Shown here piece after piece: positions 1 to 10,581 of a DNA stretch of 56,858 bases. A program made the translations under genes and the position numbers. The stretch's first letter is position 1. Each line of letters opens with the position of its first letter. The notes under the pieces were generated by a model. That model worked only from the letters and a program-made list of their open reading frames with translations, did not search any database and was not told the origin of the DNA. The DNA lies in contig JAHRYV010000021.1 of NCBI GenBank assembly GCA_020621965.1, forward strand, positions 1 to 56,858, in the 5' to 3' direction. This stretch comes from Curvibacter sp. Lineage in GTDB: Bacteria; Pseudomonadota; Gammaproteobacteria; Burkholderiales; Burkholderiaceae_C.

Positions 1-1160
1 AGTACATCATGCGCGATGTGCCCTGGGGCTGGCTGATCCGCTACATGCACTCCACCGGTGCCTCCGCCTTCTTCGTGGTGGTCTACCTGCACATGTTCCG
101 CGGCCTGATGTACGGCAGCTACCGCAAGCCGCGTGAGCTGGTCTGGATCTTCGGCTGCGCCATCTTCCTGGTGCTCATGGCCGAGGCCTTCATGGGTTAT
201 CTGCTGCCCTGGGGCCAGATGAGCTACTGGGGCGCTCAGGTGATCGTGAACCTGTTCTCCGCCATCCCCTTCATCGGTCCGGACCTGGCCCTGCTGATCC
301 GTGGCGACTACGTGGTCGGTGACGCCACCCTGAACCGCTTCTTCAGCTTCCACGTGATCGCCGTGCCGCTGGTGCTTCTGGGCCTGGTCGTGGCCCACCT
401 GCTGGCGCTGCACGATGTCGGCTCCAACAACCCCGACGGCATCGAGATCAAGGGCCCGAACGCCCCGAAGGATGCCCAAGGCCACCCGCTGGACGGCGTG
501 CCCTTCCATCCCTACTACACGGTGCACGACATCTTCGGCGTCAGCGTGTTCCTGATGGTGTTCTCCGCCATCGTGTTCTTCGCCCCCGAGTTCGGCGGCT
601 ACTTCCTCGAGTACAACAACTTCATCCCGGCCGACCCGCTCAAGACCCCGGCGCACATCGCCCCGGTCTGGTACTTCACGCCGTACTACTCCATGCTGCG
701 TGCCATCACCAGCGAGATGATGTACGCGCTGATTGCCTGCGTGGCCCTGGGCGCCGTCCTGGGTGTGCTGCGCGTCCAGATGGCCTCGATGTTCAAGGGC
801 ATGGTGCTGGGTGCTGCGGTTGTCGTGATCGCCCTGATGCTGGCCATCGACGCCAAGTTCTGGGGCGTGGTCGTCATGGGCGGCGCGGTGATCATCCTGT
901 TCTTCCTGCCCTGGCTGGACCACAGCCCGGTCAAGTCGATCCGCTATCGTCCGGACTGGCACAAGTACATGTACGGCATCTTCGTGATCAACTTCGTGAT
1001 CCTGGCCTATCTGGGCGTGCAGCCGCCGTCGCCGATCGGCGAGCGCGTGTCGCAGGTCGGCACCCTGTTCTATTTCGGTTTCTTCCTGCTGATGCCCTGG
1101 TGGAGCCGCCTGGGCCAGCCCAAGCCGGTGCCCAGCCGTGTCAATTTCACGGCCCACTGA
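1..1160 (+). CDS. petB: Cytochrome b of the ubiquinol-cytochrome c reductase (bc1) complex, 5' end missing
   Basis: This is the membrane subunit that carries hemes bL and bH and the quinol-oxidising (Qo) and quinone-reducing (Qi) sites of complex III. The reading frame is open from base 3, and the first Met (base 9) lies inside the protein, so roughly the first 80 residues are outside the window. The 383 visible residues contain several hydrophobic helices and the conserved SFHVIAVPL and YYTVHDIFG stretches. The Qo-site motif usually written PEWY reads PVWY here (codons 663-674). petC starts 16 bases after the stop, as in petABC operons. Identity is certain; only the start is unseen. Confidence 0.97.
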   Translation, partial: YIMRDVPWGWLIRYMHSTGASAFFVVVYLHMFRGLMYGSYRKPRELVWIFGCAIFLVLMAEAFMGYLLPWGQMSYWGAQVIVNLFSAIPFIGPDLALLIRGDYVVGDATLNRFFSFHVIAVPLVLLGLVVAHLLALHDVGSNNPDGIEIKGPNAPKDAQGHPLDGVPFHPYYTVHDIFGVSVFLMVFSAIVFFAPEFGGYFLEYNNFIPADPLKTPAHIAPVWYFTPYYSMLRAITSEMMYALIACVALGAVLGVLRVQMASMFKGMVLGAAVVVIALMLAIDAKFWGVVVMGGAVIILFFLPWLDHSPVKSIRYRPDWHKYMYGIFVINFVILAYLGVQPPSPIGERVSQVGTLFYFGFFLLMPWWSRLGQPKPVPSRVNFTAH

Positions 1161-1176
1161 GCTGGAGACTACAAAA

Positions 1177-1932
1177 ATGAAAAAATTCATTCTTGCGCTG
1201 ACCACTTTTCTCGCCCTCAGCGGCGCTGCACATGCCGCCGGTGGCGGCCTGGCCTGGGACAAGGCGCCCGTCAATACCAGCGACACGGCCTCGCTGCAGC
1301 ACGGCGCCAAGTTGTTTGTCAACTACTGCCTGAACTGCCACTCGGCGGCCTACATGCGCTACAACCGCCTGCAGGACATCGGCTTCACCAGCGAGCAGAT
1401 CAAGGACAACCTGCTGTTCACGACCGAGAAGGTCGGTGAAGTCATGAAGTCGGCCATCGACCCGAAGCAGGCCAAGGAGTGGTTCGGTGCCAATCCGCCC
1501 GACCTCACCGTGATCGCCCGCTCGCGCGCGGGCCACGGCGGCACCGGCGCCGACTACCTGTACACCTTCTTGCGCACCTTCTACCCGGATGACACCAAGG
1601 CGACCGGCTGGAACAACCTGGTTTTCCCCAGCGTCGGCATGCCGCACGTGCTGTGGGAGCTGCAGGGTCAGCGCCGCCCCTTGTACGAAACGCACAAAGA
1701 GCACGGCCACGACGTCCAGGTCTTCAAGGGCTGGGAGCAGGTCACGCCGGGCACCATGACGCCGCTCCAGTATGATCAGGCCGTTGGTGATCTGGTGAAC
1801 TTCCTGCAGTGGATGGGCGAGCCATCCCAGAACACACGTGTTCGGATCGGTGTCTGGGTCCTGCTGTTCCTGCTGGGCCTTACCATCATCACCTGGCGCC
1901 TGAACGCCGCCTATTGGAAAGACGTCAAGTAA
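1177..1932 (+). CDS. petC: Cytochrome c1 of the bc1 complex
   Basis: This periplasmic, membrane-anchored heme protein passes electrons from the Rieske protein to soluble or membrane cytochrome c. Residues 1-20 form a signal peptide ending AHA. The heme site is CLNCH at residues 51-55, and the likely axial Met is M155 in GMPHVLW. A single C-terminal membrane helix spans about residues 222-243. The start is the ATG at 1177, preceded by GGAG at about 1164; an in-frame upstream GTG would overlap petB and spoil the signal peptide. Length is 251 residues. It follows petB by 16 bases, so the two are co-transcribed. Confidence 0.97.
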   Translation: MKKFILALTTFLALSGAAHAAGGGLAWDKAPVNTSDTASLQHGAKLFVNYCLNCHSAAYMRYNRLQDIGFTSEQIKDNLLFTTEKVGEVMKSAIDPKQAKEWFGANPPDLTVIARSRAGHGGTGADYLYTFLRTFYPDDTKATGWNNLVFPSVGMPHVLWELQGQRRPLYETHKEHGHDVQVFKGWEQVTPGTMTPLQYDQAVGDLVNFLQWMGEPSQNTRVRIGVWVLLFLLGLTIITWRLNAAYWKDVK

Positions 1933-1943
1933 ACGTCGTTTCA

Positions 1944-1979
1944 GCACAAGTTTTGCACCATAGCGGTGCAAAACTTGCT
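1944..1979 (+). terminator. Perfect 13-bp hairpin after petC
   Basis: Bases 1947-1959 (CAAGTTTTGCACC) are exactly complementary to 1965-1977 around a 5-base loop. The hairpin begins about 15 bases after the petC stop. It has no T-run directly behind it, so it may protect the petABC mRNA 3' end or act together with the following hairpin rather than terminate alone. Confidence 0.55.
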
Positions 1980-1985
1980 ATTTAT

Positions 1986-2023
1986 AGAGTGGGTTTGCGA
2001 CAATGCAGCCCACTCTTTTAGTT
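1986..2023 (+). terminator. Probable rho-independent terminator of the pet operon
   Basis: AGAGTGGG (1986-1993) pairs with CCCACTCT (2009-2016), followed by a T-rich stretch TTTTAGTTT. The loop is long (15 bases), so it is weaker than a textbook terminator. It lies between petC and sspA and may separate the two transcription units. Confidence 0.6.
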
Positions 2024-2026
2024 TCT

Positions 2027-2084
2027 GCCTAATTTGGATGCAAGTTAGGCTCCACCGAAACTGCGTTTTGACTTTTAGGAGCCT
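2027..2084 (+). promoter_or_regulatory. sspA leader with two mutually exclusive hairpins
   Basis: GCCTAATTT (2027-2035) can pair with AAGTTAGGC (2042-2050, one G-U pair). AGGCTCC (2047-2053) is instead exactly complementary to GGAGCCT (2078-2084), which contains the sspA Shine-Dalgarno AGGAG (2077-2081). Both pairings need bases 2047-2050, so only one can form. This would allow the ribosome site to be hidden or exposed. The pairings are visible in the sequence; the regulatory role is inference. Confidence 0.35.
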
Positions 2085-2090
2085 CCCACC

Positions 2091-2702
2091 ATGATGGTGC
2101 TGTACTCGGGCACGACCTGCCCCTTTTCCCACCGTTGCCGCTTTGTCCTGTTCGAGAAGGGCATGGATTTCGAGATCCGTGACGTCGACCTGTACAACAA
2201 GCCGGAAGACATCAGCGTCATGAACCCCTACGGCCAGGTGCCGATCCTGGTGGAGCGCGACCTGATCCTGTACGAGTCGAACATCATCAACGAGTACATC
2301 GACGAACGTTTCCCCCACCCCCAGTTGATGCCCGGCGACCCGGTCGATCGCGCCCGGGTGCGGCTGTTCCTGCTCAATTTCGAGAAGGAGCTCTTCGTTC
2401 ACGTTTCCACGCTGGAGTCGCGTGCGGCCAAGAGCAACGAGAAGGCGCTGGAGAAGGCGCGCTCGCATATCCGCGACCGCCTGACCCAGCTCGCCCCCGT
2501 GTTCCTGAAGAACAAATACATGCTGGGCGACAACTTCTCCATGCTGGACGTGGCCATCGCCCCGCTGCTGTGGCGCCTGGATTACTACGGCATCGAACTG
2601 AGCAAGAACGCGGCGCCGCTGCTCAAGTATGCGGAGCGCATCTTCTCGCGCCCGGCCTATATCGAGGCGCTGACCCCGTCCGAGAAGGTGATGCGCAAGT
2701 AA
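2091..2702 (+). CDS. sspA: Stringent starvation protein A (GST-fold RNA polymerase-associated protein)
   Basis: SspA binds RNA polymerase and helps regulate stress and stationary-phase transcription. The protein has 203 residues, the usual length. It has an N-terminal thioredoxin-like GST domain (YSGTTCPFSHRCR, then NPYGQVPILVERD with the cis-Pro and ESNIINEYID) and an all-alpha C-terminal domain (LGDNFSMLDVAIAPLLWRL). It lacks the catalytic residues of true glutathione transferases, as is normal for SspA. AGGAG sits 9 bases before the ATG; the second codon is also ATG, so the start could be one residue later. sspB follows after 20 bases. Confidence 0.95.
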   Translation: MMVLYSGTTCPFSHRCRFVLFEKGMDFEIRDVDLYNKPEDISVMNPYGQVPILVERDLILYESNIINEYIDERFPHPQLMPGDPVDRARVRLFLLNFEKELFVHVSTLESRAAKSNEKALEKARSHIRDRLTQLAPVFLKNKYMLGDNFSMLDVAIAPLLWRLDYYGIELSKNAAPLLKYAERIFSRPAYIEALTPSEKVMRK

Positions 2703-2722
2703 GGGCGGCAGGGCTGTTCACG

Positions 2723-3232
2723 ATGAATGCCAATGGGACCAGTTCGACCCGCCCCTACCTGATCCGGGCGCTTTATGAGTGGTGCAGCGACAACGGCCTG
2801 ACGCCTTATGTGGCGGTACGGGTCGATGACACGGTGCGTGTTCCGCGGGAGTACGTCAAAGACGGTGAGATCGTCCTGAACGTCAGCATGGATGCCACCA
2901 GCGCACTCAAGCTGGGCAATGACTACATTGAGTTCAGGGCCCGGTTTGCCGGCGTGCCGCGGGACATCATGATTCCAGTGACCCGGGTGATGGCCATCTA
3001 TGCACGTGAAAACGGGCAGGGCATGGCATTTCCGCTGGACGAGGCGGCTGAGTCCGAGGCCGCTCCCGTCGAGGCCGACGGCGTGCCGGGCGGCGTGACC
3101 GCCCCGGCCTCGGAGGCTGTTCCTCCGTTCAGTCTGAGCAGCATCGACTCGGGGCTCCCGGGCGGCGAGGATCCGGAGCCCCCCAAATCTGGTGGCGCCA
3201 GTGCCAGGCCGGCGCTCAAACGGGTCAAATAA
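2723..3232 (+). CDS. sspB: ClpXP protease specificity-enhancing factor SspB
   Basis: SspB is the adaptor that delivers ssrA-tagged (tmRNA-tagged) proteins to ClpXP. Residues 1-100 form the SspB fold (STRPYLIRALYEWCSDNGLTPY near the start, then a GNDYIEFRARFAGV strand). This is followed by a flexible Pro/Glu/Ala-rich linker and a short basic C-terminal tail (PALKRVK), the place where SspB normally docks on ClpX. The length is 169 residues. The ATG at 2723 starts the conserved fold; the open frame extends upstream into sspA and is not used. It forms an operon with sspA. Confidence 0.94.
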   Translation: MNANGTSSTRPYLIRALYEWCSDNGLTPYVAVRVDDTVRVPREYVKDGEIVLNVSMDATSALKLGNDYIEFRARFAGVPRDIMIPVTRVMAIYARENGQGMAFPLDEAAESEAAPVEADGVPGGVTAPASEAVPPFSLSSIDSGLPGGEDPEPPKSGGASARPALKRVK

Positions 3233-3250
3233 GAGGCCGAGTGCCTGGGC

Positions 3251-3256
3251 TAGAAT
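3251..3256 (+). promoter_or_regulatory. -10-like element for tRNA-Thr
   Basis: TAGAAT lies 9 bases upstream of the mature tRNA 5' end, where a -10 box would give a start just ahead of the tRNA. No convincing -35 is visible. The same hexamer precedes secA, proB and the rhodanese gene in this window. Confidence 0.4.
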
Positions 3257-3265
3257 GTGAGACGC

Positions 3266-3341
3266 GCCGATTTAGCTCAGTTGGTAGAGCAACCGCCTTG
3301 TAAGCGGTAGGTCGTCAGTTCGAATCCGACAATCGGCACCA
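3266..3341 (+). tRNA. tRNA-Thr (anticodon TGT)
   Basis: A 76-base cloverleaf with CCA encoded. The acceptor stem is GCCGATT paired with AATCGGC, the D-loop reads AGCTCAGTTGGTAGAGC, the anticodon loop is CTTGTAA (anticodon TGT), and the T-loop is GTTCGAATC. Confidence 0.97.
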
Positions 3342-3382
3342 TATTCAGCGAGTTTCGCGTTTTTGGGTGCATTTGCACAAGG

Positions 3383-3694
3383 TTACTGCCCGGCGGCGAT
3401 ATGAACCTTGATGCGGATCGTGCCAACCGGCCAGCCCTTGGTGCGCAGCTGGGCCTCCATGGCCGGCAGCAACTGGCGGATTTTGGCGGCAGCCGCATTG
3501 CTGTTAACAATCAGACACCAATTCGCGCCGTCAATCGGGCCGGCTTTGATCGCGGAGCGAAGCACGACCGGTATCATCGGCTCAACGGCCTTGAGCCGGG
3601 CGACAGAGTCTTTGCTGAGTTCGGTCAACCGAGCCAGCGTAGGCGATTCCTGCGTAGCCTGCATCAGCGTGACTGGGTGGTTGCGGCGGGTCAT
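3383..3694 (-). CDS. DUF721 (DciA-like) protein
   Basis: This 103-residue protein belongs to the DUF721 family. Some members (DciA) load the replicative helicase DnaB in bacteria that lack DnaC, so a replication role is possible but not shown here. The N-terminus MTRRNHPVTLMQ is followed by the family core: a short helix (LARLTELSKDSVARL), the WCLIVNSNAAAAKIRQLLP segment and a final beta strand (IRIKVHIAAG). The start at 3694 is preferred because it leaves 28 bases to the divergent M23 peptidase gene, where both promoters must lie. The same divergent pair next to secA is common in Burkholderiales. Confidence 0.75.
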   Translation of the reverse strand: MTRRNHPVTLMQATQESPTLARLTELSKDSVARLKAVEPMIPVVLRSAIKAGPIDGANWCLIVNSNAAAAKIRQLLPAMEAQLRTKGWPVGTIRIKVHIAAGQ

Positions 3695-3722
3695 CGTCCG
3701 ATAGTGGGTGGAGAGGAATGAA

Positions 3723-4808
3723 ATGCATTTGATTATCACGGATGCATGGCTGGCGAAAAGCCGTGCGATACATCTGAGTGGTACCAAGCTGCTGCTGGCC
3801 GGCCTGAGCCTGTCCTTTGCGCTGATGCTTGTGGCCGCCGGTCTCTACCATTGGGTTTTTCTCAAGGGGGCCCGTGAGGGCTGGCCGGTGATCGGTGCGC
3901 TGGTCAAACTGGTCGTCAAGGACGAGTTTGCGCTACGCGACCGCTTCATGCGCGAGAACCTCGATGTGATGGCGCGGCGCCTGGGCGAAATGCAGGCCAA
4001 GCTGCTGCAGCTGGAGTCCCTGGGTGAACGCGTCTCCGGTTTGGCCGGCATCAACCCGGCTGACATCAAGGCCCGCCCGGGGCAAGGCGGGGCGCTGGTG
4101 TCCGGCCGCCCTCTCACCATGGACGAACTGCAGAAGACCCTTGCTGATCTGGATCGGCTGACGGAGCAGCGCACGGACGTGATGGCCGTGGCCGAGTCGC
4201 GCCTGTTCGAGCAGAAAGTTCGTAACATGATGATTCCGACCCAGCATCCGGTGGCCTCCGGCGGGGCCGGCTCCGGATTCGGCTGGCGGATCGACCCCTT
4301 CACGGGGCGCTCGGCCCTGCATACCGGCATCGATTACCAATCCTCGGCGGGCACGGCAATTCTGGCCGCGGCCGGCGGTGTGGTGGTGACGCAGGAATTC
4401 CGGCCAGATTACGGCAATATGGTCGAAATCGACCATGGCAAGGACTTGATCACCCGTTACGCCCACGCCTCCAAGACCCTGGTCAAAAAAGGCGACCTGG
4501 TCAAACGGGGGCAGAAGATCGCCGAAGTCGGCACGACCGGTCGCTCCACGGGGCCCCATCTGCATTTCGAGGTGCTGGTGCGGGGTGTACCGCAAGACCC
4601 CCACAAGTTCATGATGGCCGGCCGCAATCTGTCTGCACAGGCGGTGGCCTTGGCCCGCGTGCCGGCACCGCTGCCGGCGCCCACGGCGGCCCAGGTCGCC
4701 AACCGTGCACCGGCTTCCGCGCTGAACCCCGCCGGTCGCACCGCGGCCGCCCTTGCCGCGGCCACCGCCACGCCGGCGGCACCCGTTGCGCCCGCCGCGC
4801 AAAGGTAG
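3723..4808 (+). CDS. M23 family metallopeptidase, membrane-anchored
   Basis: A probable peptidoglycan endopeptidase or amidase activator of 361 residues. A single membrane helix (about residues 26-48) is followed by a helical, probably coiled-coil periplasmic region (about 60-160) and then the M23/LytM domain. The zinc ligands are present: HTGID (H200, D204) and HLH (H279, H281). This suggests an active enzyme rather than a degenerate EnvC-type activator. The C-terminal 50 residues are Ala/Pro-rich. The ATG at 3723 is preceded by GGAGAGG (3710-3716); a GTG 15 bases upstream overlaps that site and is rejected. It precedes secA in the same orientation. Confidence 0.9.
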   Translation: MHLIITDAWLAKSRAIHLSGTKLLLAGLSLSFALMLVAAGLYHWVFLKGAREGWPVIGALVKLVVKDEFALRDRFMRENLDVMARRLGEMQAKLLQLESLGERVSGLAGINPADIKARPGQGGALVSGRPLTMDELQKTLADLDRLTEQRTDVMAVAESRLFEQKVRNMMIPTQHPVASGGAGSGFGWRIDPFTGRSALHTGIDYQSSAGTAILAAAGGVVVTQEFRPDYGNMVEIDHGKDLITRYAHASKTLVKKGDLVKRGQKIAEVGTTGRSTGPHLHFEVLVRGVPQDPHKFMMAGRNLSAQAVALARVPAPLPAPTAAQVANRAPASALNPAGRTAAALAAATATPAAPVAPAAQR

Positions 4809-4811
4809 AAT
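4806..4811 (+). promoter_or_regulatory. -10-like element ahead of secA
   Basis: TAGAAT overlaps the TAG stop codon of the M23 gene and lies 134 bases before secA. A start about 7 bases downstream would give a leader of roughly 125 bases. No good -35 is visible. Confidence 0.35.
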
Positions 4812-4902
4812 CCAAGGCTTCGTTGTCCCGGCGCAGTACACGCCGGCTTCGGCTGTTGCCCTTGGTGGCGACCGCTATTGATCTTGACTGAATAAGGATT
4901 GC

Positions 4903-4944
4903 ACGGCGTTGTCGGTCTGCGGACAGGCACGCCGTTACGGCGTT
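4903..4944 (+). promoter_or_regulatory. secA leader with competing inverted repeats
   Basis: ACGGCGTT occurs at 4903-4910 and again at 4937-4944. Between them ACGCCGT (4929-4935) can pair with either copy. The downstream pairing forms a hairpin ending one base before the secA ATG, and no Shine-Dalgarno is visible there. A switch in secA translation is possible but unproven. Confidence 0.3.
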
Positions 4945-4945
4945 C

Positions 4946-7690
<2,745 letters not shown>

Positions 7691-7729
7691 GCCGGCCGGT
7701 CCTGACCATCCCAGATTACGAGTCGCGCC

Positions 7730-8959
7730 ATGCCCGTCAACCTGTCTGCCCCCAATCCGGCTGAACTCTTTCCCATCGCGGGCGTGCGCATCGGCGTGAC
7801 CGAGGCAGGCGTGCGCAAGGCCAACCGCAAGGATTTGACGGTGGTGCTTCTCGACGAGGGCGCCTCGGTCGCCGGCGTCTTCACGCAAAACCGGTTCTGC
7901 GCTGCGCCCGTGCAGGTGTGCCGTGAGCACCTGGCCGCCGGCCGTGGCATCCGCGCCATGGTCATCAACACCGGCAACGCCAATGCCGGTACCGGGCAGG
8001 ACGGCCTGATGCGCGCGCGCAGCACCTGCGCCGCGCTGGCCCGACAGCTCAAGCTCGCGCCTGAGCAGGTGCTGCCGTTCTCCACCGGCGTGATCATGGA
8101 GCAGCTGCCCCATGACCGCATCGAGGCTGGCCTGCCGGCGGCGCTGGCGGATGCCCGTGAGGACAACTGGCTGCGTGCGGCCGAGGGCATCATGACCACC
8201 GATACGGTGCCCAAGGCTTTTGGTGCCCAGCTCACGATCGCCGGCGTCAAGGTGAGCATCACCGGCATCAGCAAGGGTGCCGGCATGATCCGCCCCAACA
8301 TGGCCACCATGCTGGGTTATATGGCAACCGATGCCCGGGTCAGCCCGGCCGTGATGCAGCAGTTGGCGCGCGAACTGGCTGACGGCTCCTTCAACCGCGT
8401 CACGGTCGACGGCGATACGTCGACCAACGATTCTTTCGTGGTGATCGCCAGCAACAAGGCCGCGCACCCGGTGATCGAGTCCCTGGACAGCGCCGCAGGC
8501 CAGCAGCTCAAGACGGCGATGCTGGAGGTGGCACGCAAGCTGGCCCAGGCCATCGTGCGCGACGGCGAAGGCGCCACCAAGTTCATGACCATCCGCGTGC
8601 AGGGCGGCAGATCAGCCGAGGAGTGCCGGTTGGTGGCCTATGCCATCGCCCATTCGCCGCTGGTCAAGACCGCCTTTTATGCCAGCGACCCCAACCTGGG
8701 CCGCATCCTGGCGGCCGTGGGCTACGCCGGCATTGCCGACCTGGATCAGAGTCGCATCGACCTTTTCCTCGACGACGTGCACGTCGCGGTGCAGGGCGGG
8801 CGCAACCCGTCCTACCGCGAGGAGGACGGCCAGCGCGTGATGAAACAAAGCGAGATCACCGTGCGCGTGGTGCTGGGCCGCGGACAGGCCGAGGAAACGG
8901 TCTGGACCTGCGACCTCAGCCACGAGTACGTCACCGTCAACGCCGACTACCGTTCCTGA
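7730..8959 (+). CDS. argJ: Bifunctional ornithine acetyltransferase / N-acetylglutamate synthase
   Basis: ArgJ recycles the acetyl group in arginine synthesis: it moves acetyl from N-acetylornithine to glutamate, and bifunctional forms also acetylate glutamate from acetyl-CoA. The 409 residues cover the whole family. The precursor self-cleaves before the Thr of the ATMLG motif; here that is T193 in [12 protein letters not shown]. The oxyanion-type motif TTDTVPK and the C-terminal [13 protein letters not shown] ending are present. It starts 39 bases after secA. Whether it is bifunctional cannot be told from sequence alone. Confidence 0.96.
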   Translation: MPVNLSAPNPAELFPIAGVRIGVTEAGVRKANRKDLTVVLLDEGASVAGVFTQNRFCAAPVQVCREHLAAGRGIRAMVINTGNANAGTGQDGLMRARSTCAALARQLKLAPEQVLPFSTGVIMEQLPHDRIEAGLPAALADAREDNWLRAAEGIMTTDTVPKAFGAQLTIAGVKVSITGISKGAGMIRPNMATMLGYMATDARVSPAVMQQLARELADGSFNRVTVDGDTSTNDSFVVIASNKAAHPVIESLDSAAGQQLKTAMLEVARKLAQAIVRDGEGATKFMTIRVQGGRSAEECRLVAYAIAHSPLVKTAFYASDPNLGRILAAVGYAGIADLDQSRIDLFLDDVHVAVQGGRNPSYREEDGQRVMKQSEITVRVVLGRGQAEETVWTCDLSHEYVTVNADYRS

Positions 8960-8964
8960 GTTCC

Positions 8965-9840
8965 ATGCAAGCCCAACTTGAGCGCCTGCTGCTGCGCGCC
9001 GAGCATCTGATGGCGCGCATCGAAGCCATCCTGCCGCAGCCGCTGAGCCAGCCCGACTGGGAGGCGTCGATCGCCTTCCGTTACCGCAAGCGCAGCTCCG
9101 GCCATGGGGTCATTGAGCCGGTGCGCCACATCGGCGTGATGAAGCTTGACCAGCTCAAGGAAATCGAGCCGCAGAAGGAAAAGATCCAGCGCAATACCGA
9201 GCAGTTCGTGCGCGGTCTGCCCGCCAACAACGTGCTGCTGACCGGCGCACGCGGCACCGGCAAGTCCTCGCTGATCCGGGCCTGTCTGCACACCTACGCG
9301 GAGCAAGGGCTGCGCCTGATCGAGGTCGACAAGAGCGACATGGTCGACCTGCCGGACATCGTGGAGGCCGTGTCGCAGCGTCCGGAGAAGTTCATCATCT
9401 TCTGTGACGACCTGAGCTTCGAGGACGGCGAGCCGGGCTACAAGGCGCTCAAGTCCATCCTCGACGGCACGGTGGCCGCCACCACGCCCAACATGCTGAT
9501 CTACGTGACCAGCAACCGGCGTCACCTGTTGCCCGAATACATGAAGGACAACCTGAGCTACGCGCCCAGCGACGATGGCGAGATCCATCCGGGCGAGGTG
9601 GTGGAGGAAAAGATCTCCCTGTCCGAGCGTTTCGGCCTGTGGGTGAGCTTTTATCCCTTCAGCCAGGACGAGTACCTGACCATCGCGGCGCAGTGGCTCT
9701 CGTCCTTCGGTGTGTCCGGGCCGGCCATCGAAGCGGCCAAGCCCGAGGCGCTGGTCTGGGCGCTGGAGCGCGGTTCGCGCAGTGGCCGCGTGGCCTACCA
9801 GTTTGCCAAGGACTACGCCGGCAAGCACACGGCCTCATGA
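8965..9840 (+). CDS. DUF815-family AAA+ ATP-binding protein
   Basis: A 291-residue P-loop ATPase of the DUF815 family, whose biological role is not established. After an N-terminal helical part (1-60) comes the AAA+ core: Walker A GARGTGKS (94-101), a FIIFCDDLSFE Walker B (DD at 148-149), a TSNRRHLLP sensor-1-like segment, and a C-terminal arginine-containing lid (WALERGSRSGRVAYQF). The ATG at 8965 starts 5 bases after argJ. The open frame continues upstream inside argJ but has no family homology there. Its stop overlaps the start of the Nudix gene (ATGA), so the two are translationally coupled. Confidence 0.88.
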   Translation: MQAQLERLLLRAEHLMARIEAILPQPLSQPDWEASIAFRYRKRSSGHGVIEPVRHIGVMKLDQLKEIEPQKEKIQRNTEQFVRGLPANNVLLTGARGTGKSSLIRACLHTYAEQGLRLIEVDKSDMVDLPDIVEAVSQRPEKFIIFCDDLSFEDGEPGYKALKSILDGTVAATTPNMLIYVTSNRRHLLPEYMKDNLSYAPSDDGEIHPGEVVEEKISLSERFGLWVSFYPFSQDEYLTIAAQWLSSFGVSGPAIEAAKPEALVWALERGSRSGRVAYQFAKDYAGKHTAS

Positions 9841-10322
9841 GTCGGGCTCCCCTGGTCGCTGATGGCGAGCGCCCGCGTGAGGGCGGTGCCGACCGGCCGG
9901 TGACCGAGGTGGCGGTCGGCGTGCTGCTCCAGCACGACGGCAGCTTCCTGCTCACCTCCCGTCCTGCCGGCAAGGTCTATGCGGGCTACTGGGAATTCCC
10001 CGGCGGCAAGCTGGAGACCGGGGAGAGCGTGGTCCAGGCCTTGCAGCGCGAACTCCACGAGGAACTGGGCATCGAGGCCGTGCAGATCCAGCCCTGGAAG
10101 TCCGAGTTGGTCGATTACCCGCACGCCCTGGTGCGCCTGAACTTTTGCAAGGTGCTGGCCTGGCATGGCGAGCTGCAGATGCGCGAAGGTCAATCCTTTG
10201 CCTGGCAGCAGTTGCCGGTAGCGGTGGTGCCCGTCCTGCCCGGTACGGTGCCGGTGTTGCAGTGGCTGGCGCAAGAACGCGGCTTTGCCGGCCCCACGCA
10301 TCCGGTCGCCCCAGCGCCCTGA
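9837..10322 (+). CDS. mutT: MutT-type Nudix hydrolase
   Basis: A likely 8-oxo-dGTP diphosphatase that removes oxidised GTP/dGTP from the nucleotide pool. The Nudix box runs from GGKLETGE to RELHEELGIE (residues 56-80) with all metal-binding acidic residues. The EVAVGVLLQHDGSFLLTSRP strand and the YWEFPGGK context are typical of MutT. Length is 161 residues, with a Pro/Ala-rich tail. It overlaps the DUF815 gene by 4 bases. The nearby yacG, zapD and coaE genes on the other strand are the usual gamma/betaproteobacterial neighbours of mutT, which supports the name. Confidence 0.85.
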   Translation: MSRAPLVADGERPREGGADRPVTEVAVGVLLQHDGSFLLTSRPAGKVYAGYWEFPGGKLETGESVVQALQRELHEELGIEAVQIQPWKSELVDYPHALVRLNFCKVLAWHGELQMREGQSFAWQQLPVAVVPVLPGTVPVLQWLAQERGFAGPTHPVAPAP

Positions 10323-10335
10323 GGCGACGCCCCGG

Positions 10336-10557
10336 CTACTGCAGCTTGGGGTCGCCGAACTCCTGATCGTCGGGTGGTGCCTCGGCCGGCATGCGGAAGT
10401 CCTCGTTGGCCCAGGCGCCCAGATCGATCTTCTTGCAGCGTTCGCTGCAGAAGGGGCGGTAGGGGTTGCTGGGGGCGTACACACTGTCGCCGCCGCAGGT
10501 CGGACAGGTGACCAGCCGCGGCTGGCCTGTGCTGGCACGGTTGTCGGAACGTTGCAT
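10336..10557 (-). CDS. yacG: DNA gyrase inhibitor YacG (zinc-binding)
   Basis: YacG is a small zinc protein that in E. coli binds GyrB and blocks gyrase. Here it has 73 residues, with a Cys4 zinc site at C18, C21 (CPTC), C37 and C41 (CSERC), followed by [16 protein letters not shown], the most conserved part of the family. It is the last gene of the minus-strand pil/coaE/zapD run and converges on mutT with a 13-base gap. Confidence 0.93.
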   Translation of the reverse strand: MQRSDNRASTGQPRLVTCPTCGGDSVYAPSNPYRPFCSERCKKIDLGAWANEDFRMPAEAPPDDQEFGDPKLQ

Positions 10558-10581
10558 GGTCGGTGAAAGTTGGCCTGCCCG

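Noticed and set aside
3277..3510. Minus-strand frame with MVPIVGFELTTYRLQGGCSTN
   Set aside because: It is the complement of tRNA-Thr joined to the DUF721 region; it has no ribosome site and no protein homology.
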